Position numbers and translations under genes: made by a program
Assembly: GCF_947172395.1 (NCBI RefSeq)
Contig: NC_069104.1
Coordinates: 3,189,355-3,253,354 of the forward strand
DNA length: 64,000 nt
Direction: 5' to 3'
Origin: Bicyclus anynana
Lineage: Eukaryota > Arthropoda > Insecta > Lepidoptera > Nymphalidae
The notes under the pieces: generated by a model
What the model saw: the letters and a program-made list of their open reading frames with translations, nothing else
Database searches by the model: none
Told to the model about the DNA's origin: nothing
Shown here: piece after piece, positions 43,588 to 55,276 of the stretch
How the letters are laid out: every line of letters starts with the position of its first letter
How positions within the stretch are numbered: the first letter of the stretch is position 1

Positions 43588-43947
43588 ACGTATTCGACCA
43601 TTAGGTATGTATGTTTGTACGTCCGCGATATTACTTAAACACTATTGATACTATTTTATATAGCTATCGTTGTTTTAATACCGTTTTGAGGGTTTTAGTT
43701 GGTATATCATTTAGGTACATGTGATTTTTTCTATAAAAAATTATTCCTGCATAGGCTGAAAAATTTATAGCTTTTCTTATATCACAAAAGTCTGGATATG
43801 TCGATCTCTTATAATATTTGCTTAGTTGGAGATAAAATATAAGAATATAGAAATAATGAATTCTTTAAATAAAAAAGTGAAGTCAAGTACTATATACTTT
43901 ATAGCAGTTGCGTGCACTTCATTGATGGAAAAACACACTTTGAAGCC
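43588..43947. other. no recognised feature
   Basis: Nothing recognised. Confidence 0.5.
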
Positions 43948-44240
43948 TTTTTTTTTTCTTTACAAGTTAGCCCTTGACTACTCTTGATGGTAGATAATGA
44001 TGCAATCTAAAATGGAAGCGGGCTTACTTGTTAGGAGTAGGATGAACATCCACACCCCTTACGGTTTCTACACAATACGACGACAATTCTAAATTGCTTG
44101 GCGGTACATCTTTGCCAGTAGGGTGGTAACTAGCCGAAGCCTCCCACCAGCCAAACCTAGATCAATTAAGAAATCTCAATCGTCCTACCTGGGGATCGAA
44201 CCAAGGATCTCCGTCTTGTCAATCCACCGTGCATACCGTA
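43948..44240 (-). mobile_element. SINE-A, near full length, diverged
   Basis: Inverted SINE-A from TTACAAGTTAGCCCTTGACT to GGATCGAACCAAGG and GGATCTCCGTCTTG. The head is truncated near the A box. Confidence 0.88.
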
Positions 44241-47196
44241 TAATGAACGAATTTCCGATTTTATTGAGTTTGTACTTGTAATGCCTACCCTAGTTAATTC
44301 CCTTGTACATGCCACAGTGTATAGAATACACGTAAAATAAAATATGAAAGTATCTACCTATTATATTTCGCAGTTGGCTAGAGCTAATATGACATTGATA
44401 TATGGAGCAATATGTTTAAGCGATGTACTTACTATTAAGAAATATAAATTACATTCATCGTAAACACTTGACGGATCCTCGCTTACCTGAAACAAAAAAA
44501 AAGAAATTCGTTAAGTCCATACACAGAGAAAAGAAAATTTTAAATTCTATTCTTATGAACTTAAGGTAGAATATTGTATGACACGATTTATAAATATACA
44601 ACTCACACGCCATAAATCCATCACTATAAAAATAGTCTGGGAGCAGGTGATCGGTTTTAAGTGTTTTATATTTTATAGTACCTATAAAGAAAGCTTTCAC
44701 AGAATGAAAATAATATTATGGTAGAGTCACTTTAGTTTTTAAAACGTTAAAAATATAACTTCGACAACAAACCTGCTGTTCCAACCGGTAGAAAAGAAAT
44801 AAACCTCTTTACTTTTTTTCTATTTTCTTTACATTTCTTTCTTAAGAAAGTCTTTACAAATAGTCAAACTTGAAGTTTTAAAAGTGCTTGCACTTATTTG
44901 AAATAGAAGAGGATAGAAATGAGATACCTAGCGAGTTATTAATCGATGACGGAGGCTGCAAATTCGACTGTTATATTGCAAGACATTGTACAGTATTTTC
45001 ACTAATTGGAGGCGAACAAAAATTAAAACATTAAAAATATGGCAAATATTATTTTTTTCAAAACAGTTTCTTTCCTTCGAATTTAGATTTTAATTTCTTG
45101 TTTGGGAAGTACTTTCCAACTGAGATTTTATTGCCTTCCATCGGAGTAAAACAAATATATCTTATTATTAAGATATCTTTGTTTAACTTTTTCGCAAATA
45201 GAAAATTTGTATAATGATAGATCGACTAGTTATGTCTTCTTAATCTTATGATTAAAAAGAAATAATCTTATCATTTTTTAAAAGCCTGTTTACGTCCGCT
45301 TTTCAATTTGTTTTGTCGCAATAAATATATGAACTTTTCGAAAGTTGTTATTTATTTTCAATTTTGAATAGATCTACATCTCTTATTCTATAAAAACTAT
45401 AAAAACATATTTTTCCGTCAACAATAGTAGCTCAGTTAATCTGGCTTATACAATTACATCCCTATCCTGTTACGGAGATATTATCTTTTTTACGTAAAAA
45501 ATATTTATACCCTCATTGTCAGTAAATGGGATTTAAGTTAACCCTTTGAGCGGGTTACGGAGCTACGTTTAATGGAGAAGGCATGTTTCTTGAATTATTT
45601 TTATAGCGTTGTAAATAATCTCAAGATTTTGCTGCAAGTTTTAATATACTCAGATGTATATAGATGGCATCGCTTCGGGAACATAAAAATTTAGTGAAAA
45701 AACGTCTAATACCTACTAGTTTCAGACGTTAACAAAGTTCACTCCTATTTTGACCTTTTACTTGTAGTACTATTTTCAAAAATACATTATTAGTATGACA
45801 TATTCTTTTTTTATGATTTTGAGCAGTTATTGACACTAAAAACTCACCTATTCTCCTTACAATAAGTTACAAAAAAATATATTTCACAGTTTAAAGGGTT
45901 TGTGGGCCCAAGTAACCTAAAGTCTTGGCACCAAAGACTCTAGAGTGAGAAACCTTCTTAGAAAAACATACCCTATCCTTGATACTGATTCAACAGTCAA
46001 GAAATAGCTCATGATATCAGAGTCCATTTTAAATTTTTTTTGTTTATAATTCCATGGTTATGACAAAACTTGCTTGCTTACCCTTGGATTAATTAGGCCC
46101 TATCATCCTTGAATTAAAAAAAAATTGAGAATGAAAATTTTACATGCCATATCCATGTTTTATCTGATCGACGTTTTAACAAAGGTCAAATATATAACTT
46201 GGTCGACAAGTAATAGCATATTGTGGAGTTGTGAAGCGGATGCCCTATTGTCTGTTTGTCTATTCAATTTTTTAATAGCAACCTTTCACAACCCTTACTT
46301 TGTTTATTTTTCACCCGTATATTATTGCGGCAGGCAATTTTGTTGTTCCTTATTGCATTGTAATGGTGTATTTAATACGTTAAGTTTTTACTAGTTTAGG
46401 TGCCAAGGTGGGAGAGAAAAAACAAAATATTTTCAGACTAATAAATCACGAGTATTTAGTAAAAAATAAAAACATATTTTTATATGTTTTTATTTTTTAC
46501 TACAAAAGAGATTTCTCAAATATCAGTAAAGAAATAAATAGCACTAACTTAAATCGGTACACTTTTCTTCATAAATTACAGTTTTATAATTACATTGTAG
46601 ATAGAGAAAGAAGAGACATCACCTCCTTGTCTTTACCTCATTGTCACGTTGTCATACCTGTTGTCATACCATTGTTGTCATACCTGTATAGTCAATACCT
46701 CATTCTCTTCCATTCGCTTCTGTCATATTGTCGCTGTTGAATTCATCTAGTAGTTTCGAAGCGATACGTTTTAAAAAAATGCTTGTTTTCTTTCTTGTGT
46801 TTTTTTTATAAAAACGTGGATATCTTTAATGAAACTGATACAAAGCATTTGTTCAGTTCATATCCTCGACACCATATAGGGTAGTGTATAATAAAAGAAT
46901 GGACAAAAAATCTCCCGGCAACATGCAGAAATGTAATCTGCATGATTTTTTGATATCAAAATTGTAAACAGAATGCAGTCCTTGAATTGTGCACACTCAA
47001 TACCTCACAGCCCCTGGTCTATAGGCATTTACAATTGTCTTTAACACACTATAACCGTCTCTTCTTTGATTTTCCACTCGTCTAGTGGCCTTATTATTTA
47101 TACTTTATTTGTACACCATAACATAAGAAAAAACAAATAACAAGACAGAAAAAAGTATAACACAGAAGTAGCATACAAAAGACGGCCTTATCACTA
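44241..47196. other. longest stretch without recognised repeats
   Basis: About 3 kb of AT-rich, apparently unique sequence. Plus-strand frames at 46125-46394 and 46408-46740 show no domain or splice support. A four-copy GTTGTCATACC short repeat lies near 46.65-46.70 kb. Confidence 0.45.
46459..46500. repeat. perfect 18-bp inverted repeat, 6-nt loop
   Basis: GTAAAAAATAAAAACATA is followed after TTTTTA by its exact reverse complement. Very AT-rich; could extrude or fold in RNA. Confidence 0.9.
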
Positions 47197-47475
47197 CTGT
47201 GATAGGCCGATTCTGGAGGGCGTGGGTTCGAATTCGGTCCGGTGCATGCACCTCCAACTTTTCAGTTGTGTGCATTTTAATAAATTAAATAGCACGTGTC
47301 TCAATCGGTGAAGGAAAACATCGTGAGGAAACCTACATACCAGAGAATTATTTTGATTCTCTGCGTATGTGAAGTCTGCCAATCCACATTGGGCCAGCGT
47401 GGTAGACTATTAGCCTAACCCCTCTCATTCTGAGAGGAGACTCGAGCTCAGCAGCAAGCCGAATATGGGTTGATG
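47197..47475 (+). mobile_element. SINE-C, most of the body, head damaged
   Basis: B box GGGTTCGAATTCGG, body AGCACGTGTCTCAATCGGTG and end GCCGAATATGGGTTGATG. The A box is reduced to TGTGATAGGCC. Confidence 0.9.
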
Positions 47476-47989
47476 ACGGAACCTTGGTTTTAGGAAAATG
47501 GAAAAACACGAGAATGCAGGTTGTAGGTTAGTATTTTCCTGAGTTAATCAAACCAGGTGAACAGAACTTAAGTTTCAGAGGTGAGACGAGGTGAACTTAG
47601 GTGTTCGTAGTTTATAGTAGCTTTAGTTCAAAGTTTCAATACCGTTAAATACTTGATTACAAGGCTGTCAATGTTGTACGTGGAATTGCGGTGAGTGCGG
47701 TTTTGGCTCAAAGCGCTTTGTAATGAACCTGCCTGTGACGTCATGAGGTCACTTAATTGCTTACTTAACTATGCATATACGAGTTGCTATTATTAGAGTT
47801 GGTTACAAGTAGTTTACTTTGAAGAGCCGGTTGAAGTATACTCGTATGTATCGAATATTGATTCATCATGATGTTAATGCATACTAACACACTAAATGTA
47901 ATGTAGTAAGTCTGTCGGCCTGTATGTTTTTTGTAATATGCAGCTTTTTATTCTGGAAAAATGCACGGCACCAGTGGGACATTTACCTT
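47476..47989. other. no recognised feature
   Basis: Nothing recognised. Confidence 0.5.
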
Positions 47990-48308
47990 ATCAGCCGATA
48001 GACATCCACTGCTGGACATTGGCCTCTTGCATGGACCTCCAAGCACAACGATTTTGAGCCGCCAGCATCCAGCGGCTCCCTGCAACCCGCTTGATATCTT
48101 TGGTCCATCTAGTGTGCGGTCGACCAACACTGCGCTTTCGGGTGCGGGGTCGCCATTCCAGCACCCCAACGTCCATCGGCTGTTCGACCTATGTGACCTG
48201 CCCATTGCCACTTCGCGAATCGCTGAGCTATGTCATGGACAGGTTCGTCCATAGTTAGCGACCAAGAATCGGATCCGTAGCTCATCACTGGCAACACGCA
48301 CTGTTCAA
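47990..48308 (-). mobile_element. RTE-type LINE 3' end with internal gaps
   Basis: Inverted LINE sequence from TTATCAGCCGATAGACATCC to CAACACGCACTGTTC. Compared with the 14.6-kb copy, a block between the CATGGACAGGTTCGTCC and TAGTTAGCGACCAAG parts is missing. The frame is broken. Confidence 0.85.
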
Positions 48309-48990
48309 AGATTTTCGTTTATTTAAAATGTGCAGGAAGAAATTGATCATTGCTTGATCAGGTGTTAGGTGGTTGGAAAAAAAATATTGGGACAGTGTAT
48401 CCAAAATATATCGAAAATGGAACTTTGTCGATGTCCAGCGCTCTAAGGATTCTATATATACGAGCCAGGGAGAGACTCAGGCATCTAGAGGCCCATAGCA
48501 TAATTTGAATGCATCATAAAATCGCCTCGCCTGACGTGTGAACCGGAATGGTATTTTTAGTGTTATTTATTTATCCAACGCTTGATTGGCCGCTGGCGAT
48601 TAAGCCGTTTGCTCTCATTGTTTGTGATACGGGCGCGGCAACACAATACATTTATTGTGTTACGCTTAATTAATTTGTATCTCTGTTTAAATGTGTTGGA
48701 ATAAATCGATTTTATCAATTTGATAGTGATTCACGTAAATGGAGTTTGAGCTTTTTGACGGAAAGATTTTTTCGAATTTTATATAAAGCTGCTCTAATAG
48801 GATCTTACCAAATTTGGCTAGGCAGGGAGAACAACACGAGCACAGAACGGGGTGTGTTGATCGATCGTCAAGGAATTCCTTAACCCTACATCCTGTAGTC
48901 ACAAGTTCAGGACTCTGCTCGGGGTTTTTCTCTACCACACGATGGACCCGGCACCCGCACGGTGAATCCATGGAATGCTAAGATATTCGT
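48309..48990. other. unassigned, GC-richer end
   Basis: 48.83-48.96 kb is GC-richer and gives a cysteine-rich minus-strand frame (HPVLCSCCSPCLAKFGK). I do not recognise it and no supporting signal is present. Confidence 0.35.
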
Positions 48991-49605
48991 CTCATCATTA
49001 ACAATCTGATTCGATCACGCAGAGATACTCCTAACATAGCTTGTTCCATAGCTCGCTGTGTGACTCAGCCTTCTTATGAGGCCCATAGTTAGCGACCAAG
49101 TCTCGGAACCATAGGTCATCACTGGCAACACGCACTGTTCGAAGAACCAAAGTCACCGACATAGCTCAACGAGTTGCGAAGCTGAAGTGGCAATGGGCGG
49201 GGCACATAGTTCGAAGAGCCGATGGACGTTGGGGTTCCAAAGTGCTGGAATAGCCCCCACCAGGTGGACTGACGACATCAAGCGAGTCGCACGTATTCGC
49301 TGGATGCAGGCGGCTCAGTATCGTAATGTTTGGAAGTCCCTACAAAAGGCCTATGTCCTGCAGTGGACGTCCATCGGCTGATATGATGATGATTAACAAT
49401 CCATATTTGCACATTAGAATTCAGAATGAGAGGAGTTAGGCTAACTGTTCATCACGTTGGGAGACTTCACAGACGTAGATTTAAGAATATTCTCAGAATT
49501 GTTTGAGGCACGTGATATTTAATTTATTACACATGACTGTAAATTCGAACCTACGCCTACCAAAAGACAGAGGGCATATCCACTGGGCTATTGCAGCTTT
49601 GTATC
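48991..49605 (-). mobile_element. SINE-C interrupted in its tail by an RTE LINE
   Basis: The inverted tail TCATCATTAACAAT stands at 48991-49005, and the same SINE continues after the LINE from ATTAACAATCCATATTTG to its head near 49.6 kb (CCACTGGGCTATTGCAG). The SINE was there first. Confidence 0.85.
49006..49391 (+). mobile_element. RTE-type LINE with inverted 5' part (twin-priming type)
   Basis: 49144-49391 is the LINE 3' end in plus orientation (CGAGTTGCGAAGCTGAAGTG to GGCTGATATGATGATG). 49006-49144 is the directly upstream LINE part in minus orientation (CTGATTCGATCACGCAG to CGCACTGTTCGAAG). The join shares GAAG, and about 15-20 LINE bases are missing between the parts. ATTAACAAT duplicates flank the whole at 48997-49005 and 49392-49400, proving one event. 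This is the footprint of twin priming known from L1. Confidence 0.92.
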
Positions 49606-49624
49606 GTAATTTATTGACATCATC

Positions 49625-49838
49625 ATTACTTATCAGCCTATTTTAACAGCCCATTACAGGGCCAAGCCTCCCTCCGTATAGGTGGGGGCGGTATATGGAT
49701 TCTTCAACTTCCCAACTCCGGGAAGATAATTTAAACTGAATATTTTCTGAGAAAAAGAAAAGCTTAGTATCTCATAGTCCGGCCCAGGACTTGAACCCAG
49801 GACTTCATTATCTGATGTCACATAGACTAAATTGTAGT
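49625..49838 (-). mobile_element. SINE-D, tRNA-like head
   Basis: On the minus strand ATGAAGTCCTGGGTTCAAGTCC carries a B-box-like core. The body ends GGGCTGTTAAAATAGGCTGA and TAAGTAATGATG, again a GATG-type tail. Confidence 0.65.
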
Positions 49839-49860
49839 TAAAAATATCTAAAATGACCCG

Positions 49861-50052
49861 TCTAGACTAATATTATAAAGAGTCAAAGTTTGTGGTGTTG
49901 TCCGGTAATCTCTAGATCTACTGAACCGATTTTGAAATTTCTTTTACCTCTAGAAAGCTACGTTATTTGTGAGTGTCACAAGCTACATTTTTTATTCAAG
50001 TGTTCTCACAGGAACGGAAACTAAACGGATGAAACTGCGGGGCGACGACTAG
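49861..50052 (+). mobile_element. Helitron-like element
   Basis: Starts TCTAGACTAATATTATAAAG and ends GCGGGGCGACGACTAG before T. It contains TAGATCTACTGAACCGATTT, the phrase that was amplified in the minisatellite at 59.3 kb. Confidence 0.82.
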
Positions 50053-50641
50053 TATAGAATAATTGACCCTAGGATTTATCAAAGCATACGTATTAACAAG
50101 TATGCCGGAGAGGTCACCTTGTGAATTAACTTTAGAGCAAACTTGTTAGCACTGGAATAAAATCGATACAAACATCGATATAATAATCGGCCAAGAAGGT
50201 AATATCGATATTTTCTGCCAATCGTGATATCGAGAATCGTGTCGAAAATGCCGACAAATAATAATGGATCAGAGGATTACGCGAGCTGTAATTGTATTGC
50301 CTGGATTTTTGAGGCTTAAATTATACAATCTAAAATCTTCTTAAAGCTTGTTACACACTGAATTCATTTACATTTTTCGTTTATTTTACAATTTTTTTTT
50401 TGCTGCAACTTATTTTACAAGCGCTTTGGGTTTTGTATTCTTACTACACTGGGCACACTGCCTCGTTGTCCCTGGTATCCTAGCAGCCGGGTATGGGGCA
50501 TGAAGTCTTGGGTTGGAGTCCTAGGTCGTGGTACAAAATATTAGGTTTGTTATTCAACAGCAAGCCGGATATATTTATAATAATATACTATAGTTACGTA
50601 ACCTGGACGTTGACAGTGGTCTTCGAAAATATAAACCTATA
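50053..50641. other. unassigned, with ATCGAT cluster
   Basis: AATCGATACAAACATCGATA and AATATCGATATTTT lie within 50.16-50.21 kb, with further ATCG words. No gene is attached. Confidence 0.4.
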
Positions 50642-50798
50642 CCCCGCGCCACGAAAGAAGTCCCGCGGCTAAAATCTGAACTAAAATTGACAGCGCCTTA
50701 CACAAATGACATTAAGACCGTCATCACCAAATGACAATGAGCGCCATTAAGACATTACCAGTAGCGCTGCGTCTACGGGACTTGTGTCGTGGCGCGGA
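50642..50798. mobile_element. MITE with about 22-bp inverted repeats
   Basis: CCGCGCCACGAAAGAAGTCCCG (arm 50644-50665) is matched in inverted form at 50775-50796 with about three changes. The 110-bp interior has no coding capacity. Superfamily not assigned. Confidence 0.75.
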
Positions 50799-51235
50799 GT
50801 CTACTTACATTTTTGATACTTAGTATAAGTTGGTAGTGTGACGTCGGGGCCTATCATTACAGCTGATAAATCATTGTATCAACAAGGTAGAAAAAACCTT
50901 TCTCTATAATGGAAGCCTAAAATTGGTAGAAATATACCAGGGTTTCTCAAACTTTCGGCTCCATGAACGGTGAACCCCTGTTAAAATTTCCAAGTGACAG
51001 CAAACCTAACAAAGTAAGAGACACCCCCCCCCCTTTAAGAAAAAAAGTGTGACTCTTGAAGAAAATAAGGTTTTTATTTGAATAAAAGTTAACTAATGTG
51101 TAACTTTTAGTACCAAAAGAAATGTCTTTGCTTATTTTAGCTTATTGGCGGTGAAGGAGGAACATGCTCTCAGAATTTTGTTTTTTAATAAAGACATACA
51201 AATCTCATAGGACAGGAAAGGCTTTAGGCCTGAAG

Positions 51236-51282
51236 TTATTATCATTTTCAACCTATTAGAAATAAGTTGAAAATGATAATAA
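51236..51282. repeat. 22-bp hairpin with one mismatch, 3-nt loop
   Basis: TTATTATCATTTTCAACCTA followed by TT and a short AGA loop pairs with AATAAGTTGAAAATGATAAT. Could be a structured RNA or a foldback remnant. Confidence 0.85.
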
Positions 51283-51984
51283 TGTATTTTTACCACGAGC
51301 TCCTATGTGATGTTTAATAAATTTAGCCTGTTTATTTTCAACAGATGATATACGATCAGGAGTAAGCTTTATATTGTTCCATATTTTTTAAGTCTATAAC
51401 TTTCAAGATCGTGTCCGGTATAATTTAACAATTCGGGCTACGAATTGAGATCGGATATTGCAAAGGGGTGTAACCGTACAGAAGAATCTCAAGACCAAAT
51501 ACCATGTAAGGCAGAGCGCTTAAGGATGTGAATTATCGTGGAATTATCTCATGTGCACCGGGTTTTACAATTATAAGACGTACCATTATTTTATAATGGA
51601 CTTTATTGCAACGGAATAAGGTCAATATTTATATGTTGAATAACATTAACGTTTTTTATATTATGATTCTAGGGTTGCCACAATAATATTTTATAGAAAT
51701 ACAATCAAGTATATGACTTCCAAAAGAAATTCTATTATAATAATTTAATGAATATTTTCTGTTATACAAAACATTTTAGTGATTTAAAAAAAAAAAAACA
51801 AAGTTCTTTCATCTTTACATTGTGGTATTTTTAATTCCCCAAAAATATTTACATTTCCGAGTTAAAATAACTTTAAGTACTTATCTAGATATCGATAAAC
51901 TGAAATTTTAAATCAAAATAGATTGCTCGATTTATGAATCCTAATTTTTACATCTTTTATATATTATTATCATAGATATAAAAC

Positions 51985-52154
51985 ATTTAGAAAACCCCGT
52001 TCCCGTGAAATATATGAATATGGGGGTTGAAATATATGATACTCACAAATAAGATGACTTTCTAATGGTAAAAGAATTTTCAAAATCGGTATAATAGGTC
52101 CAGAGATTAACCTTAAACACCACAAACTTTACATCTTTATAATATTATTATAGA
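51985..52154 (-). mobile_element. Helitron-like remnant
   Basis: On the minus strand the 5' end TCTATAATAATATTATAAAG is kept, followed by GACCTATTATACCGATTTTG. The 3' end is eroded. Confidence 0.65.
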
Positions 52155-52575
52155 GTAAGTTGGCAACCCTATATATAGATTCTTATTTTTAGTAAGAGGT
52201 TTAAATTTTAGTTAAGTGTAAGTTACGAGGTGTAATTGTTGCGGGATTTTATTTGTAAAAGGTTACAATAACAATAAGTAATATGAGTTTTTATCTTATG
52301 ATCTTGAATGTCAAGTGGTGGAATTTTTATTTATATACCCACTTCACATTTTATTAAAAAAACACAGTATGATGACAACTTTGCGGTGACTTTGGTATGA
52401 ACCTGTAGCTAGGTCAGCATCTACAGATAATAATTTAATCAATTTTAGTGTTATTCATATTAATTGATTATGAATCACGGCTAAAACTCACGTGATATTG
52501 GGTCGGAGTATGCCCGACTACTTTTGAACCCATACGGGGCCCTTATTCATATTTACAAAAGATATGTAAAATTTG

Positions 52576-52944
52576 AATTATTATTATATTATTTTAATTG
52601 AGTTATGTTAGGAGTATCTCTGCGTGATCGAATCAGAAATGAGGAGATCCGCAGAAGAACCAAAGTCACCGACATAGCTCAACGAGTTGCGAAGCTGAAG
52701 TGGCAATGGGCGGGGCACATAGTGCGAAGAGCCGATGGACGTTGGGGTCCCAAAGTGCTGGAATGGCGACCCCGCACTAGTAAGCGCAGTGTTGGCCGAC
52801 CCCCCACCAGGTGGACTGACGACATCAAGCAAGTCGCAGGGATTCGCTGGATGCAGGCGGCTCAGTATCGTGATGTTTGGAAGTCCGTACAAAAGGCCTA
52901 TGTCCTGCAGTGGACGTCCATCGGCTGATATGATGATGATGATG
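52576..52944 (+). mobile_element. RTE-type LINE 3' end, youngest GATGAT copy
   Basis: From GAGTTATGTTAGGAGTATC (52600) an open frame of 107 codons from ATG 52605 ends at 52928, then GGCTGATATGATGATGATG. Readable motifs are KLKWQWAGHIVRRADGRWG and RPPTRWTDDIKQVAGIRW, the C-terminus of an RTE-type endonuclease/reverse transcriptase. ATGTAAAATTTG is duplicated at 52564-52575 and 52945-52956. Between the left duplicate and recognisable LINE sequence lie 24 AT-rich bases that may be untemplated. The enzyme core is absent, so it cannot move by itself. Confidence 0.92.
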
Positions 52945-53266
52945 ATGTAAAATTTGCTAAAAAAAAAATTATACAATGAGCTCTAGACTGTTAATATTTT
53001 TAGTCAATGGTCTTTGCTTGTGTTGTTTTGTAAAAAAAAATTTTGACTGTTGAAGAAAGTAATGTTTTTATTTGAATTGAATATTGAAGAGGTAGCACAT
53101 AAAGCACGAAAATAAATGTGTTTCTAATATTAATGTGATGGGTGTGCTTGTTTCTTGTCGCAAATGGATTCAATATTTGGAGTAATTTTGGACAATTTTA
53201 ACCTTAATTCTGATTTGGTATCAGTTACGTAAATCTTGTCGTCGGATGTCACTTTGAGAAACCTTG

Positions 53267-53939
53267 CCTTAGATGATATGGTATACCTAGATTATAATCT
53301 GAAATACCACATACACTAGCTATTACTCCTATGCACCTTCTAGATCGGGATCTACGCGGGTGAAAACGACACACTTAGAGACTCACACCAAAACAAAATA
53401 TTCTCAACACTCATCATAAACGGTGGGTGTAAAGAAAGTATTATCTCAATCAGTGAACGTTATCCCAGCGATAGATCCGATCTCTCACGCAGCCTCCGGT
53501 AACGCTATACGTCGATAAATTCTCGCTCCAACTCACGCGCGAGGAACTAACGAGATTATCTCGCGATAAAGTCGACGGTAATTGTGTAAACAAAAACAAA
53601 GCCAGAATAATGTATTCGACGCTTATAGGTATTATAAATTTAAAACGTAAGCTGCGTGGTTTACTACCAGTGAAATGTATCACTGTTTGTACAATTGTGA
53701 ACGCCGTTAGATTATAAAATGGCGGAAAATTGTGAACTATACAGAACATTACAACTAACTAAATCTCGTTAGCTATTTTTAAAAAACAAAACTTTTACTT
53801 AAATTATAATCTGTACTTACAATAAAACTGGTAGAATCCTATACATTTATTCGCAATTTGAGATTTTACTTACACCATTTGTAACAACAAACGTTACCGT
53901 GACATAACGGACGCCAGTGCCATCTAGAATCTATACTTT
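53267..53939. other. unassigned, with a CpG-rich patch
   Basis: 53.46-53.60 kb is CpG-rich (CTCACGCGCGAGG, TCTCGCGATAAAGTCGACGG). It could be a promoter or first exon, but no initiator and donor pair convinces. Confidence 0.35.
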
Positions 53940-54334
53940 TAATACGAATCCTGTACATTTTGTACATTGAAGATATTTTGAAAATTTTTGTCTGCCTGTC
54001 CGTCCGTGTTTTTTGTTATTCGGGCATCACGCTGAAACAACTGAATGAGTTCAAATGAAACTTGGCACGTTTAAGACCATAATACGGAGAAGGTTATAGG
54101 ATACTTTTTATTGCAAACATACAATAAGAAGGGGGTGAAATAGGGGTTGAAAGTTAGTATGGGAAGTCCTTCATTGTTAGAGTTACAGTTTTAATAATTG
54201 CTTCAAAATCATAAAAAATACGATATAATATAATTGAATTCAAAAATTTTTATAATTCAAACTCTAAAGTGGTGAAAAAGGGCTTGAAAGTTTACATTGA
54301 TTTCCACGCGGACAAAGTCGCGGGTATCCGCTAG
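53940..54334 (+). mobile_element. Helitron-like element, long subfamily
   Basis: A|TCTATACTTTTAATACGA start, interior AATAAGAAGGGGGTGAAATA and AACTCTAAAGTGGTGAAAAA, end CGCGGGTATCCGCTAG before T. Same subfamily as 61601-61942. No coding capacity. Confidence 0.88.
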
Positions 54335-54689
54335 TATACTATAAGAAAAGGAAAAGTGAAAGTTAAAAATTTAAATAATTAGGAAGTAAAAAGTAATAAC
54401 AACAGTAATAAAAACTATCACAAGTACTGGCTTAACTAATTCAAATCATCAAGGAAGTAAAAGTGTTTGCATATGCATAACGCAAGATAATATCAGTGTT
54501 TATTGTCTCGTAAAATGTATTCGCTGGCTACTGAAACTGGTTGTGTGGGAATTTCATCGCACGAATCAACGATTGGGTCGTTACAAATCAACAGTGGCTT
54601 TGGTATATCTGTCTGTCATTAATATGTCATAATGAGTTTGAATTATTTAAATAATTATAAGCTACTCAGCAAGGTTAATTGAGATTTTT
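54335..54689. other. no recognised feature
   Basis: Nothing recognised. Confidence 0.5.
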
Positions 54690-54880
54690 TTTTATTCTCT
54701 TCAAGTTAGTCCTAGACTAAAATCTCTCCGGGATAACTTGTTAGGAGTAGGATGAAGTCCACAATTCGGTTTCTACACGACATCGTACTGGAACACTAAA
54801 TCGCTTGGCGGTATATCTTTGTCGGTAGGGTGGTAACTAGCCGTGGCCGAAGCCTCCCACCAGCTGAAATCTAGGATGCT
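54690..54880 (-). mobile_element. SINE-A, 5'-truncated, internally shortened
   Basis: Inverted SINE-A body with TTGTTAGGAGTAGGATGAAG, AAATCGCTTGGCGGTATATC and GGCCGAAGCCTCCCACCAGC. Confidence 0.85.
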
Positions 54881-55023
54881 AAATTAAATCACTTCCTTTG
54901 GGCCATGGAGTTGGAGTGCGAAAATTCATTTCACCGCGGCTATCTGCCTCGACTGATGACAGGACTGTTTTTTTGCGCAAAAGTCTATCTAACGTGGAAA
55001 TGTAGCCAGTATTCTAGCCATCG

Positions 55024-55276
55024 TTCGGCCTATATGGCGCAGTGGTCCTGGGTTCGATCCCTGGACTGATTGAGTTTTTCTTAATTGGTTCAGGTCAGGC
55101 TGGTGGGAGACCCTACCGACATAGACGTACCGCCAAGCGATTTAGCGTTCGTACGATGTCGTGTAGAAACCGAAAGAGGTGTGGATTTTCATCCTCCTCC
55201 TAACAAGTTAGCCCGCTTTCATCTTAGATAGCATCATCACTTACCTAACTAACTTGTAAAGAATAAAATAAAAAAA
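55024..55276 (+). mobile_element. SINE-A in a repeat whose empty copy lies at 57.2 kb
   Basis: Short head (TATATGGCGCAGTGG, GGTTCGATCCCTGG), body, tail AACTTGTAAAGAATAAAATA. The flanks GTAGCCAGTATTCTAGCC and CACGAGGGCATGATTTGTAT are contiguous in the sequence at 57.18-57.23 kb, which lacks the SINE. That gives direct proof of the insertion limits. Confidence 0.92.

Larger units (their letters stand above)
50938..53266. mobile_element. possible hAT-like element remnant with later insertions
   Basis: CAGGGTTTCTCAAACTTTC at the left resembles hAT terminal repeats, and CACTTTGAGAAACCTTG at 53250-53266 is a partial inverted match. The ends do not share a clear 8-bp duplication and no transposase is left. 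An RTE LINE and a Helitron-like remnant lie inside. Confidence 0.3.

Noticed and set aside
46125..46740. Two plus-strand frames of 89 and 110 codons
   Set aside because: Amino-acid make-up is that of AT-rich noncoding DNA, no domain, no splice or polyadenylation context.
48687..48971. Cysteine-rich minus-strand frame as a secreted peptide
   Set aside because: No signal peptide at its start, and the cysteine cluster is a single short patch.
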